This document shows positions 29,818 to 39,049 of a DNA stretch of 64,000 bases, one piece after another. Within the stretch, counting starts at the first letter, position 1; each line of letters opens with the position of its first letter. The notes under the pieces were generated by a model. It saw only the letters and a program-made list of their open reading frames with translations, had not been told where the DNA came from and ran no database searches. The DNA is from Priestia megaterium (GTDB lineage Bacteria > Bacillota > Bacilli > Bacillales > Bacillaceae_H), in assembly GCA_008180335.1 (NCBI GenBank), contig VTEF01000005.1, positions 248,001 to 312,000 on the forward strand, in the 5' to 3' direction. The position numbers and the translations under genes are program-made.

Positions 29818-29858
29818 GAAAAAAATGACTAGTGGATCATCCATTAGTCATTTTTTCT
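29818..29858 (+). terminator. Terminator of yajQ/yitK
   Basis: AAAAAATGACTA..TGGAT pairs with ATCCA..TAGTCATTTTTT, ending in six T residues. Confidence 0.9.
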
Positions 29859-29952
29859 TTACTAGTGAATAGTTGTGTAAACATCACGCATACTAGTAGA
29901 CGTTCAATTGTTTTGATAACTTGAATTCTACATTAAAGGAGTGTTTGATTTT

Positions 29953-30822
29953 ATGACTCAGCAGTCGCCGCAAAAGCAAAATTTCCCTGCTCAACACCAG
30001 CAAAAACAACCAGGGATTGAATCAGCGATGAATCCGAAACCAACATCTATTTCCTCTACCTATAAACCAAGCGGAAAATTAGCTGGAAAAATCGCTCTAA
30101 TTACAGGAGGAGACAGCGGGATTGGCCGATCAGTTGCCTACCATTATGCAAAAGAAGGTGCAAAAGTAGTCATCACCTATTTAGATGAACATGATGATGC
30201 AAATGAGACAAAAAAACAAATTGAAGAATTTGGTTCATCTTGCTTACTTTTATCAGGAGACATTGGAGAAGAGCAGTTCTGTAAAAAAGCGGTACAAGAA
30301 ACGATTAACTCTTTTGGACAGCTAGATATCCTTGTTAATAATGCTGCAGAACAGCACCCTCAACAAAGTATTAGCGATATTACAGCCAAGCAATTGCAAC
30401 GAACGTTTCAAACGAATATCTTTTCTTTCTTTTACTTAACGAAAGCAGCCTTACCTCATTTAAAGCAAGGAAGCTCTATTATTAATACAACTTCTGTTAC
30501 TGCTTACCACGGCCATGACCAACTTATTGACTATTCATCAACAAAAGGAGCGATTGTTTCATTTACACGATCTCTTTCTGCTTCTTTGGCAACTCAAGGA
30601 ATCCGTGTAAACGGCATAGCACCTGGGCCTATTTGGACACCTCTGATTCCTTCAACATTTGATGAACAAAAAGTCGCTTCCTTTGGCTCAAATACGCCCA
30701 TGCAAAGAGCTGGACAGCCATCAGAGCTTGGACCTGCTTATGTCTTCTTGGCAAGTGAGGATGCTTCTTACATCTCTGGTCAAGTCATTCATATTAATGG
30801 CGGCACCATTGTGAATGGATAA
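29953..30822 (+). CDS. Short-chain dehydrogenase/reductase, general-stress type
   Basis: A 289-residue classical SDR. After a ~45-residue Gln/Pro-rich N-terminal extension come the cofactor motif TGGDSGIGRS, NNAAEQ, catalytic Ser region NTTSVTAY and YSSTKGA (YxxxK). The long extension and the sequence around it are typical of B. subtilis YhdF/YdaD (general stress protein 39) relatives, cytoplasmic oxidoreductases of unknown substrate. AAAGGAG precedes the ATG at 29953; a GTG at 29941 directly abuts that site. I see no clear sigma-B promoter. Confidence 0.82.
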   Translation: MTQQSPQKQNFPAQHQQKQPGIESAMNPKPTSISSTYKPSGKLAGKIALITGGDSGIGRSVAYHYAKEGAKVVITYLDEHDDANETKKQIEEFGSSCLLLSGDIGEEQFCKKAVQETINSFGQLDILVNNAAEQHPQQSISDITAKQLQRTFQTNIFSFFYLTKAALPHLKQGSSIINTTSVTAYHGHDQLIDYSSTKGAIVSFTRSLSASLATQGIRVNGIAPGPIWTPLIPSTFDEQKVASFGSNTPMQRAGQPSELGPAYVFLASEDASYISGQVIHINGGTIVNG

Positions 30823-30845
30823 TAACATATAAGCAGGAAAATAAA

Positions 30846-30925
30846 AATAAAACTAACAATCAGTGAGACTTGCTTCCTCTTCCACTAATTGTTAGTTAAA
30901 GTCCGCTAGGTGCGGGTCAGATGTT
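30846..30925 (+). repeat. Dispersed two-hairpin repeat, copy D
   Basis: Stem 1 pairs AACTAACAAT with ATTGTTAGTT and AGTG with CACT around a loop containing CTTGCTTCCTCTTC. Stem 2 pairs CCGC with GCGG around TAGGT. The same layout, with compensating bases, occurs in copy E 310 bases away. Confidence 0.75.
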
Positions 30926-31002
30926 TTCATTTATTTCTTATTTAAGCGCATCCAAATCTTTTATATGCATACTTTCAAGTCATGTTATTCAACGGAACCG
31001 CT

Positions 31003-31125
31003 TTACACACAATATGTTAAAATTTTGTAGCCACTAATTTTTTTTGAATAGGCACGTGCTTCTTTTTCATTTTCGAATTCAAACATTGTCATTTTATTGT
31101 TTACATATGCTGTGATAATCCACAT
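31003..31125 (-). CDS. Conserved-looking 40-residue small protein
   Basis: A short gene with an excellent AAAGGAG ribosome site seven bases before its ATG. The product starts MWIITAYVNNKMTMFEFENE and ends KISGYKILTYCV. The pattern, a beta strand, an acidic helix with KEARAY, and a second strand, suggests a small beta-alpha-beta fold. I recall similar short MWIVTAY-type proteins in bacilli, but no function. It lies alone between repeat copies D and E and upstream, on the same strand, of nothing obvious. Confidence 0.62.
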   Translation of the reverse strand: MWIITAYVNNKMTMFEFENEKEARAYSKKISGYKILTYCV

Positions 31126-31155
31126 TTAGAAACTCTCCTTTACTCAAAGTTTTTA

Positions 31156-31232
31156 TTATAAACTAAAATCAACGAAGGCTTGCTTCCTCTTCCGCTGATT
31201 ATTAGCTGAGACCCACTAGATGTGGGACACAC
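31156..31232 (+). repeat. Dispersed two-hairpin repeat, copy E
   Basis: It shares the 15-base core CTTGCTTCCTCTTCC with copy D. Stem 1 is AACTAAAATCAACG with CGCTGATTATTAG; stem 2 is CCCAC with GTGGG around TAGAT. Because it lies between rocG and the small gene, its minus-strand form could act as the rocG terminator. Confidence 0.75.
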
Positions 31233-31291
31233 AGACATTGTTGTAGGTCATGACGGTAGCTATTTTTGTGTGCGTACTTTACGGTCGGGTA

Positions 31292-32572
31292 TTAAACCCA
31301 TCCCCGAAAATGAGAAGCTTCAGCAGCTTTCCTAATTCCGACCATATATGCAGCTAGCCTCATATCTACTCGATGTGTTTGAGAAAGCGCATAAATGGTT
31401 TCAAATGAGTCTACCATTACTTTTCTGAGTTTAGTCTGAACTTCTTCTTCAGACCAGTAATACCCTTGATTGTTTTGAACCCATTCAAAATATGAAACGG
31501 TCACGCCTCCAGCGCTTGCGAGTATATCAGGAACGAGCAACACGCCTCGATCTGCCAGGATCTCTGTCGCTTCAATTGTTGTAGGACCATTTGCTGCTTC
31601 TACGACAATTGAAGCTTTGATTTGATGAGCATTTTTTTCTGTAATTTGATTCGAAATGGCGGCAGGAACAAGAATATCACAATCTAGTTCTAGTAGCTCT
31701 TCGTTTGAAATCGTATGATTAAACAATTGAGAAACCGTTCCAAAACTATCTCGGCGATCTAGTAAATAGTCAATATCAAGCCCATTTGGATCATACAAAC
31801 CGCCATATACATCTGAAATACCAATGACCTTTGCACCAGCATCATGCATAAATTTAGCTAAAAAGCTGCCTGCATTTCCAAAACCTTGAATTACAATACG
31901 TGCGTCTGTTAAAGCAATTCCTTTTTTCTTTACCGCTTCTTCAATACAAATGGTCACGCCACGCGCTGTTGCTGTTTCTCTTCCTTGTGAACCTCCTAAA
32001 ACAATTGGCTTTCCTGTAATAAAACCTGGTGAATCGAACTCACGAAGCGAGCTGTATTCGTCCATCATCCATGCCATAATTTGTGAATTTGTATACACAT
32101 CCGGTGCTGGTATATCTTTGGTTGGTCCAACAATTTGACTGACTGCACGTACATAACCGCGGCTTAATCTTTCCAGCTCTCCAAAAGACATATTACGTGG
32201 ATCACAAATAATTCCGCCTTTTCCTCCTCCATAAGGCAAGTTCGCAATTCCGCATTTCAGCGTCATCCAAATTGATAACGCTTTAACTTCTTCTTCTGTT
32301 ACGGAAGGATGGAAGCGAACGCCTCCTTTAGTAGGTCCTGCTGCATCATTATGTTGAGATCGAAATCCGGTAAATACTTTTGTTGAGCCATCATCCATTT
32401 TAACGGGAATGCGTACTTTTAACATCCGAAGAGGCTCTTTTAACAATTCAAACATTGCGTCTGAATACCCCATTTTTTTCACTGCTTTTTCAATAACTGT
32501 TTGTGTTGAAAGAAATAAGTTTAATGATTCTTTTTCTTGTTGTTGTAATTTTTCCATTTCTTGTACAGACAT
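31292..32572 (-). CDS. rocG: Catabolic NAD-specific glutamate dehydrogenase RocG
   Basis: A 426-residue GluDH that deaminates glutamate to 2-oxoglutarate, the last step of arginine, ornithine and proline catabolism. LPYGGGKGGI with the catalytic-site lysine, PTKDIPAPDV with the catalytic Asp, and the Rossmann IQGFGNAGSFLAKF are intact. The N-terminal wording (EKESLNLFLSTQTVIEKA) and the FRGWV end fit RocG better than GudB. The ATG at 32572 follows GGGGTGG; a GTG nine bases upstream overlaps that site. A sigma-54 promoter lies about 95 bases upstream and the rocR gene diverges from it. Confidence 0.93.
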   Translation of the reverse strand: MSVQEMEKLQQQEKESLNLFLSTQTVIEKAVKKMGYSDAMFELLKEPLRMLKVRIPVKMDDGSTKVFTGFRSQHNDAAGPTKGGVRFHPSVTEEEVKALSIWMTLKCGIANLPYGGGKGGIICDPRNMSFGELERLSRGYVRAVSQIVGPTKDIPAPDVYTNSQIMAWMMDEYSSLREFDSPGFITGKPIVLGGSQGRETATARGVTICIEEAVKKKGIALTDARIVIQGFGNAGSFLAKFMHDAGAKVIGISDVYGGLYDPNGLDIDYLLDRRDSFGTVSQLFNHTISNEELLELDCDILVPAAISNQITEKNAHQIKASIVVEAANGPTTIEATEILADRGVLLVPDILASAGGVTVSYFEWVQNNQGYYWSEEEVQTKLRKVMVDSFETIYALSQTHRVDMRLAAYMVGIRKAAEASHFRGWV

Positions 32573-32667
32573 TCTGTCCACCCCATTTAAAATATAAATA
32601 GCATTTTATAAACCTTCAGACGATATTTCATCGTTTGATCTCTATTTCCTTTTCTACCATTTCATAT

Positions 32668-32683
32668 TGCAATTTCTATGCCA
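32668..32683 (-). promoter_or_regulatory. Sigma-54 (SigL) promoter of rocG
   Basis: On the minus strand TGGCATAGAAATTGCA matches the -24/-12 consensus TGGCAC-N5-TTGCA, with the invariant GG and GC ten bases apart. It points at rocG, whose ATG is about 95 bases downstream. Confidence 0.88.
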
Positions 32684-32838
32684 GTTATAAAATGAATTTC
32701 ACTCATTTCCTTCTTTTTTTATAGAAGCGGAAACAAGCAAGTAAATCGCGGTTTTTCGTCGTAACGTTTTCTTTTCCACTACCCATTAAACCAAATATTA
32801 CCTTATTTATGTATTTTTTCATGGCTAAAGCCAACAAA

Positions 32839-32938
32839 AACGCAAATTTTTTTTGCGTTTTTTTAAAAAATAAGCACCTAAGCATGCAAATTTTTTCGAT
32901 ATTCATTTTCAAAGCTTAAAAGAAAATTTTTTTTGCAC
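32839..32938. promoter_or_regulatory. Candidate RocR upstream activating sites at rocG/rocR
   Basis: Three A/T-rich palindromic words: GCAAATTTTTTTTGC (32842-32856, with AAC/GTT flanks), ATGCAAATTTTTTCGA (32884-32899) and GAAAATTTTTTTTGCAC (32922-32938). The shared GCAAATTTTTT core recurs twice upstream of rocA. They lie 155-255 bases upstream of the sigma-54 promoter, a usual enhancer distance. Binding by RocR is inferred. Confidence 0.6.
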
Positions 32939-33056
32939 ATCCTATCTATATTTGATTAAATAGATAGAAAGAACAACTTATATCTGCACGTTTGTCTTTC
33001 ACAAGGTCATCTAGTTTGACTCGATAAAAACGCTTTTCATAAAGGAGAATTATAGA

Positions 33057-34475
33057 ATGAAAAAGCACACTCACTCTTCACAATCACTTGAATATATATA
33101 TGAAAAAATCATAAATGAAGTTGACGTAGGCATCCATGCAATTGATGAAACCGGCAAAACCATTATTTACAATGAGAAAATGATGAAGATGGAATTGATG
33201 GAAGGAAAAGATGTTCTAAATAAAAACTTGTTAGACGTTTTTATGTTTAAAGAAAATCAAGAAAGCACCTTAGTCAAAGCATTGCAGCATGGAAAAGAAA
33301 CATTTAATGTAAAACAAACGTATTTTAATAACAAAGGAAAAGAAATTACGACTATTAATAATACGTTTCCTATATTTAAAGAGGGGCAAATCAAAGGAGC
33401 CGTTGAAATTGCCAAAGATGTAACTAAGCTAGAACGCTTAATTAGAGAAAATGTTAAAAGAAAAGGAAACACTCGGTTCACATTTGACAGCATTATTGGA
33501 AAAAGCACGGCTATTAAAGATGTAATTGAAAATGCTAAGCGGGCAACACGAACTCCTTCTTACGTGCTTATTGTTGGTGAAACGGGCACAGGAAAAGAAT
33601 TATTTGCACAAAGTATACACAATGGAAGCAGCCGATCATCTGCTCCATTTATTTCACAAAACTGTGCTGCACTACCTGATAATTTAATTGAAAGCCTGTT
33701 ATTTGGTACAAAGCGTGGAGCCTTTACCGGCGCAACTGATCATCCAGGACTATTCGAACAAGCTGAAGGGGGTACCCTCTTACTAGATGAGATTAACTCA
33801 TTAAATCCAAATCTTCAGGCTAAACTGCTTCGCGTATTACAAGAAAAGATGGTCAGAAGAATTGGTGATACAAAAGATCAGCCTGTCAACGTTCGGGTGA
33901 TCGCTAATATTAATGAGGACCCTATCGATGCAGTTGCCAATAATCATTTACGAAAAGATTTATATTATCGCCTTGGCGTCGTTACCCTTTTTATTCCACC
34001 GTTGCGTGAAAGAAAAGAAGATATTATTGATTTAGCACAATCTTTTATTAATAAATATAATGACTTGTTCCAAATGGATGTGAAAGGAATTGCCGATGAT
34101 GTACTTTCTTCTTTTTTACGATATGACTGGCCTGGTAATGTTCGTGAACTTGAGCACGTAATTGAAGGAACCATGAACATTATTATGGATGAAGAAATGA
34201 TTGAATATAGCCATTTACCTTTTCAATATCGAAGTAAGTTTCAAGTGAACAATCTAATAGTTGATGAACCAAAGATTGAGCCTGCGACTATGAATCCAAT
34301 TGATATTGCTATTCCATTAAAAAATCAGCTGCGTTCTTTTGAAGCCCAATGTATTGAACAGGCTTTAGCACACCACAATGGAAATATTTCACAAACAGCA
34401 AATACGCTTGGCATTAGTCGCCAAAGTTTACAATATCGCATGAAAAGACTTGGAATTACAAGCGAAAAAGAGTAG
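33057..34475 (+). CDS. rocR: Sigma-54-dependent activator RocR
   Basis: A 472-residue enhancer-binding protein. An N-terminal PAS sensor (about 10-125, ending VEIAKDVTKLERLIREN) precedes the AAA+ domain with Walker A GETGTGKE (174-181), the sigma-54 contact loop GAFTGA (221-226) and Walker B GGTLLLDEI. A Fis-type HTH (NISQTANTLGISRQSLQYRMK) ends it. In B. subtilis RocR senses ornithine/citrulline and activates roc genes. It diverges from rocG and converges on rocE. AAAGGAG lies nine bases before the ATG. Confidence 0.94.
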   Translation: MKKHTHSSQSLEYIYEKIINEVDVGIHAIDETGKTIIYNEKMMKMELMEGKDVLNKNLLDVFMFKENQESTLVKALQHGKETFNVKQTYFNNKGKEITTINNTFPIFKEGQIKGAVEIAKDVTKLERLIRENVKRKGNTRFTFDSIIGKSTAIKDVIENAKRATRTPSYVLIVGETGTGKELFAQSIHNGSSRSSAPFISQNCAALPDNLIESLLFGTKRGAFTGATDHPGLFEQAEGGTLLLDEINSLNPNLQAKLLRVLQEKMVRRIGDTKDQPVNVRVIANINEDPIDAVANNHLRKDLYYRLGVVTLFIPPLRERKEDIIDLAQSFINKYNDLFQMDVKGIADDVLSSFLRYDWPGNVRELEHVIEGTMNIIMDEEMIEYSHLPFQYRSKFQVNNLIVDEPKIEPATMNPIDIAIPLKNQLRSFEAQCIEQALAHHNGNISQTANTLGISRQSLQYRMKRLGITSEKE

Positions 34476-34481
34476 AAAAAT

Positions 34482-34523
34482 AAAAAGCTCATCAAAAGTT
34501 TATAACATTTTGATGAGCTTTTT
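34482..34523. terminator. Bidirectional terminator between rocR and rocE
   Basis: AAAAAGCTCATCAAAA and TTTTGATGAGCTTTTT form a 16-bp stem; T runs on both strands. Confidence 0.94.
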
Positions 34524-34527
34524 CGTA

Positions 34528-35949
34528 TTATTTAGCTTTCTCGATTGGACTGAATTCTTGAACAGGGTTGTCCGTTCTTTTTTTAATTACAAAGTGATAA
34601 TAAGCATAACAAGCAATAATAAACGGAACACCACAATACAATCCAATCCTTTGTTCTGGAATAAAAATAAGGCTAACCAATACTAGTCCGTATAGTCCAA
34701 ATCCAAGAATCGGAACGAGAGGATAAAAAGGTGTTCTAAATTTCAATTCTTTTAAATCTCCTCCCTCTGCTAAAAAACGTCTTCTAAAAAAGAATTGGGA
34801 AGCGCAAATTGACATCCACACCACAATCGTTACCATACCTGAAATGGAAATAAACCATACATATACTGTTTCTGCTGCAACAACGCTTGTAAGCAAGGAA
34901 CAACCAGAAATAGCTACTGTTACTAAGAGTGCATTTAAAGGTACACCTTTGGAAGATAATTTCCCTAAGCTAGCTGGGCCCATTCCGCTTTTTGAAAGTG
35001 CCCATAGCATCCTAGAGGCAGCGTATAATCCGGAATTAGCCACTGATAATACAGCGGTTAAAATCACAAAGTTCATAATATCTGCAGCATATGGAATTCC
35101 TACTTTATCTAATACCGCTACAAAAGGACTCTCGATTACTCCTGCTGTTTCATAAGGAAGAATCGCTACTAATACAAACATCGCTAAAACAAAGAAAAAC
35201 ATCGTTCTCCAAATAACATTTCGAATTGATCTTGGCAATGTTTTTTCTGGATTTTCACTTTCTCCAGCTGCAATTCCAACCAATTCTGTACCTTGAAATG
35301 AAAAATTCACAGCAACTAATGTTAGAAAGACTGCGAGTACTCCGTTCGGAAATAGCCCTTGTTCCGTGTTAAAGTTAGAAAAATACGGTGCTGGCTGATC
35401 CCCTTGAAAGTCAATAACTCCAAAAACTGCTCCACAGCCTACGATAATAAATAAAACAATGGCTGTTACTTTAATACTTGAAAACCAAAATTCTGTTTCA
35501 GCATAACTGCGAGCAGATAAAGCATTCACTGAAAACGTTACAACACCAAAGATTAAGCACCAAATCCAAACCGGTATATCAGGAAACCATCTCTGCATTA
35601 AAATACCTGCTGATGTAAACTCTAATCCCGCAGTATTTGCCCAACTGAACCAATATAGCCAGCCAATCATAAAACCGGTAGCAGGTCCTAAAAATTTTGT
35701 AGCATATGCTTGAAATGATCCAGCTACTGGCATTGCCACTGCTAACTCCCCTAAACAAAGCATCACCAAATACATGAGTAAACCACCAATCATGTATGCA
35801 AGAATAGCTCCGCCCGGCCCTGCTTCACTAATTGTATATCCTGACCCTAAAAATAACCCTGTCCCAATAACTCCTCCAAGCGCAATCATAAAAAGATGCC
35901 TGCTTTTCATCGTGCGCTTTAATTCATTGTGGTTACTGTCCATTTTCAT
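34528..35949 (-). CDS. rocE: Amino acid permease, probable arginine/ornithine transporter RocE
   Basis: A 473-residue APC-superfamily permease with about twelve membrane helices. The start TMKSRHLFMIALGGVIGTGLFLGSG is the classic amino acid permease signature, and QGTELVGIAAGESENPEKTLPRSI follows helix 6. It resembles B. subtilis RocE over its whole length and is the last gene of the rocA-rocD-rocB-rocE unit, 49 bases after rocB. Substrate assignment to arginine or ornithine rests on this context; the family also includes lysine and GABA permeases. GAGGGGG precedes the ATG by ten bases. Confidence 0.86.
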   Translation of the reverse strand: MKMDSNHNELKRTMKSRHLFMIALGGVIGTGLFLGSGYTISEAGPGGAILAYMIGGLLMYLVMLCLGELAVAMPVAGSFQAYATKFLGPATGFMIGWLYWFSWANTAGLEFTSAGILMQRWFPDIPVWIWCLIFGVVTFSVNALSARSYAETEFWFSSIKVTAIVLFIIVGCGAVFGVIDFQGDQPAPYFSNFNTEQGLFPNGVLAVFLTLVAVNFSFQGTELVGIAAGESENPEKTLPRSIRNVIWRTMFFFVLAMFVLVAILPYETAGVIESPFVAVLDKVGIPYAADIMNFVILTAVLSVANSGLYAASRMLWALSKSGMGPASLGKLSSKGVPLNALLVTVAISGCSLLTSVVAAETVYVWFISISGMVTIVVWMSICASQFFFRRRFLAEGGDLKELKFRTPFYPLVPILGFGLYGLVLVSLIFIPEQRIGLYCGVPFIIACYAYYHFVIKKRTDNPVQEFSPIEKAK

Positions 35950-35998
35950 AGCCTTCTACCCCCTCTTTGTAAATAATCCGTACACATTCATACTCAAG

Positions 35999-37673
35999 CT
36001 ATATTGATGACGAGACTACTTGATGACATCTAAATGGCTCATCCTGTTGTAAAAGATGCTTCGTTGTATCCTGAATTAACATCGGCAACACACAAAATGA
36101 ATAAGGCTTGTATACTCTTTCTGTCCATTTATGCCCGTCCTTGCCATACACCCCCATATTAATAGAAGGAATATTAAGTTCACGTATCTCTTGAAACGGT
36201 ACAGTGCCGATAATGTCCCAGCCTAGAAAATTACACGTAAACGAATCGATGTCTTCGTTCGTTTCATACAATGATAAAAAGCTGCCATCCGCTAAGTAAG
36301 GAAAAATTTCCCCTGTCTTTTCTGAGATTTGTTGAACACTATCTTTTAAAATCATTAAAAGCTGCTGGTCTCGCTGATTATCTTCTTTTAAATAGTTATG
36401 AGGTAAATATGGCGGTGCATAAAAGATAATGACTCTCGCTTTATGACTCGAATCCAATTTTTGTAACGCTTCCACTGCTTTAAAACAGCGCATTCTTATC
36501 TCTAAATCTTCATATTGTTTAAATGTTTCTCTAATACACAAAAACGGGTCGATTCCTTTGTTTATCAACTCTTGGATATAATCTTCTAAACTTGCAATTT
36601 GTATATCCCATGATAAATCTTTCATTGGTAAACCCGTGCGCTTTAAAAACTCCGCATAATAATCTGAAAGAGTTTGCTTCTTGGCACGCTTCTATCGCAA
36701 CATGAATTAATTGCTGCATGACTTCTTTTGCTGTTTTCTCATAAATAAAATAATTAAAATATAAATACGTACTTACAGCAGTTTGAACATTATAGGCTTC
36801 TTTCGTATCACGTTGGTATAGGCATGAAGGCGGTAAAATTAATTCACCATCAATGTTCTCTGCTAGATTAATATTATTATGAATTCTTTTTGTTAACTCT
36901 GAAGAAATTAGATTTGGATCAATTCCTGCTAATGTGTCTCCGACATGTGCTTCACGACCGTGAATATAAAAACATGGAAGCAATTTTCCAGCGGCTCCCG
37001 TATAAATATACCGAGTCTCATCTCCGTCATATAAAGGTGTAATAAAATCTGTATTAATCGCCGCTACATAATCAAGTTGATATTCGTCTTTTAATCGTTT
37101 TAATTCTGAAACAGCAGCAAGTACTCCAGCATGCTGACTCTCTCCATCCGGATTGACCATAAACAAAATATTTCCAGACAATTTATCTAGCTGTTCAGTA
37201 AAATACAAAACATTCGTCATATGTACAGCAATTCCACTTTGCATATCTACTGATCCACGCCCAAAAAGCCATTCGCCAGATTTTGCATCTTTTTGAACAT
37301 CAGCATTTTCAGTGTATGTAGAAAAATATTTCGCTAACTGATCAGAATGTAAAGCATCCGATTTTAAAGAACCAAAGTCTTCAATTCCGACAGTATCTAG
37401 ATGAGCATGATAAATAATTGTTTTTTGACTGTTCTCTTTTCCTTTTATAAAAGCAAAAATATTTTTTCGCCCAAGGGGATCGTCTGCAATAGATTGCTCC
37501 CATACTTGAGCAGGATGTTCTATAAAATAAGGAAAAGTTTGCAGAACACTTTTGATAAAGTCTGCTATTTCTACCTCTCCATACGTACCGTTAATACTCT
37601 TAATCTGTATAAGAGATCTAGTAAGCGCTTCCACTTTTTCTTCTATTGATAAATGGCAAATTTGATCATACAT
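35999..37673 (-). pseudogene. rocB: rocB, M20-family arginine degradation protein, split by a frameshift
   Basis: Two overlapping frames together make one RocB of about 555 residues, near the usual size. The first half starts MYDQICHLSIEEK behind AGGAGGG at 37673 and carries metal-ligand motifs YHAHLDTVG and GRGSVDMQSG of M20 peptidases. Near 36672-36690, after IEACQE, similarity passes to the +1 frame, which continues KQTLSDYYAEFLKRTG, then APPYLPHNY and YGKDGHKWTERVYKPYSF to the stop at 35999. One inserted base would explain it. No slippery heptamer is evident, so decay or a sequencing error is likelier than programmed shifting. RocB's reaction is unknown. Confidence 0.8.
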
Positions 37674-37730
37674 CAATGTCCCTCCTATCAAGGTCTAAAT
37701 AGATGATCAATCAGGTATTCAAGAGAAGTA

Positions 37731-37767
37731 AAATCGTACGATATCCTAGCCATGTATCGTACGATTT
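37731..37767 (-). terminator. Perfect hairpin between rocD and rocB
   Basis: AAATCGTACGATA and TATCGTACGATTT form a 13-bp perfect stem with an 11-nt loop, in the 124-base rocD-rocB gap. The minus-strand tail (TTTTAC) is only moderately T-rich, so partial termination or mRNA stabilisation is as likely as a full stop. Confidence 0.6.
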
Positions 37768-37797
37768 CTTCTTTCACTATTCTTTTAAATTCAAGAC

Positions 37798-39003
37798 TTA
37801 CTTAGCAAATACTTTGTAGATACGTTCAATTGCCCAGTCTAATTCTTCTTTAGAGATCGTTAGCGGTGGAGCAAATCGAATAACTGTATGATGTGTTTCT
37901 TTACATAATAAACCTTCTTCTTTTAATCGTTCACAATAAGGTCTCGCTTCTTCATGCAACTCAACACCGATAAATAAGCCTCTGCCTCTTACTTCTTTGA
38001 TTAATGGATTGTCAATTGCAGCTAATTTCTCTTTGAAATAGTTTCCTAATTCTAGTGAACGAGCTGGCAATTGCTCTTCTTCAATGACTTCTAGTGCAGC
38101 TAAAGATACCGCACAAGCAAGTGGATTCCCTCCGAACGTAGAACCGTGAGAACCAGGATTAAACACACCTAAAACATCTTTGTTTGCTACCACACATGAA
38201 ATTGGAAATACACCGCCACCTAATGCTTTTCCTAAAATCAGCATATCAGGTTCAATGCCTTCCCAATCACAAGCAAACATTTTACCTGTACGAGCCAGTC
38301 CTACTTGAATTTCATCTGCAATAAATAACACATTATGTTCTTTACATAATTCAAAAGCAGCTTTTAAGAAACCTTCTGGCGGCAGGATAATGCCCGCTTC
38401 TCCTTGAATTGGTTCAATTAAGAAAGCAGCTGTATTTGGTGTAATCGCAGCTTTTAATGCATCTAAATCTCCATAAGGAATCGTTTGAATACCTGGTAAC
38501 ATTGGACCAAATCCGCGTTTGTACTCTGCTTCAGATGACAATGAAACAGCTGTCATTGTACGGCCATGGAAGTTTCCTTCACACGCAATAATTTGTGCTT
38601 GATCTTTAGCTACGCCTTTGACATCGTAAGCCCAGCGTCTTGCTGCTTTAATAGCCGTTTCAACAGCTTCTGCTCCTGTATTCATCGGTAATGCCATATC
38701 TTTATTTGTTACCTGGCAAATTTTCTCATACCAAGGACCAAGTTGATCATTGTGGAATGCACGTGAAGTTAACGTTACCTTATCTGCTTGGCGTTTTAAT
38801 GCTTCAATAATTTTAGGGTGACGATGACCTTGGTTCACTGCCGAGTATGCACTTAACATATCCATGTATTTATTTTGCTCTGGGTCTTCTACCCAAACGC
38901 CTTGTGCTTTCTCAATTACGATTGGAAGAGGATGATAGTTATGTGCTCCGAATTTTTGAGTTTGTTCAATAATTTTGGTTGTTTGTTTTGCTTCTGTTGT
39001 CAT
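37798..39003 (-). CDS. rocD: Ornithine aminotransferase RocD
   Basis: A 401-residue class III PLP aminotransferase converting ornithine and 2-oxoglutarate to glutamate semialdehyde and glutamate. [13 protein letters not shown] and the PLP lysine in [13 protein letters not shown] are present. It is longer at the N-terminus ([18 protein letters not shown]) than ArgD, a feature of ornithine aminotransferases. AAAGGAGG lies eight bases before the ATG. It follows rocA after a 234-base spacer containing repeat F, and has no visible sigma-54 promoter of its own. Confidence 0.94.
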   Translation of the reverse strand: MTTEAKQTTKIIEQTQKFGAHNYHPLPIVIEKAQGVWVEDPEQNKYMDMLSAYSAVNQGHRHPKIIEALKRQADKVTLTSRAFHNDQLGPWYEKICQVTNKDMALPMNTGAEAVETAIKAARRWAYDVKGVAKDQAQIIACEGNFHGRTMTAVSLSSEAEYKRGFGPMLPGIQTIPYGDLDALKAAITPNTAAFLIEPIQGEAGIILPPEGFLKAAFELCKEHNVLFIADEIQVGLARTGKMFACDWEGIEPDMLILGKALGGGVFPISCVVANKDVLGVFNPGSHGSTFGGNPLACAVSLAALEVIEEEQLPARSLELGNYFKEKLAAIDNPLIKEVRGRGLFIGVELHEEARPYCERLKEEGLLCKETHHTVIRFAPPLTISKEELDWAIERIYKVFAK

Positions 39004-39049
39004 GTTGATTCCTCCTTTTAGAATCTTACTTCTACTTAGCCTTATAGTG

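Larger units (their letters stand above)
32573..33056. other. Divergent regulatory region rocG/rocR
   Basis: Holds the rocG leader and -24/-12 promoter (32668-32683), three copies of a GCAAATTTTTT motif (32839-32938) and the rocR ribosome site AAAGGAG at 33040-33047. It encodes no convincing gene; a 69-codon frame here has no ribosome site and is very Lys/Phe-rich. Confidence 0.6.

Noticed and set aside
30846-31232. Repeat copies D and E considered as CRISPR repeats
   Set aside because: Only two copies, no regular spacers, extended hairpins and no cas genes.
32703-32912. 69-codon minus-strand frame upstream of rocG
   Set aside because: It covers the putative RocR sites, has no ribosome site and a biased Lys/Phe composition from A/T runs.
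36660-36700. rocB junction considered as a programmed frameshift
   Set aside because: No slippery heptamer, stimulatory Shine-Dalgarno or obvious pseudoknot at the junction.
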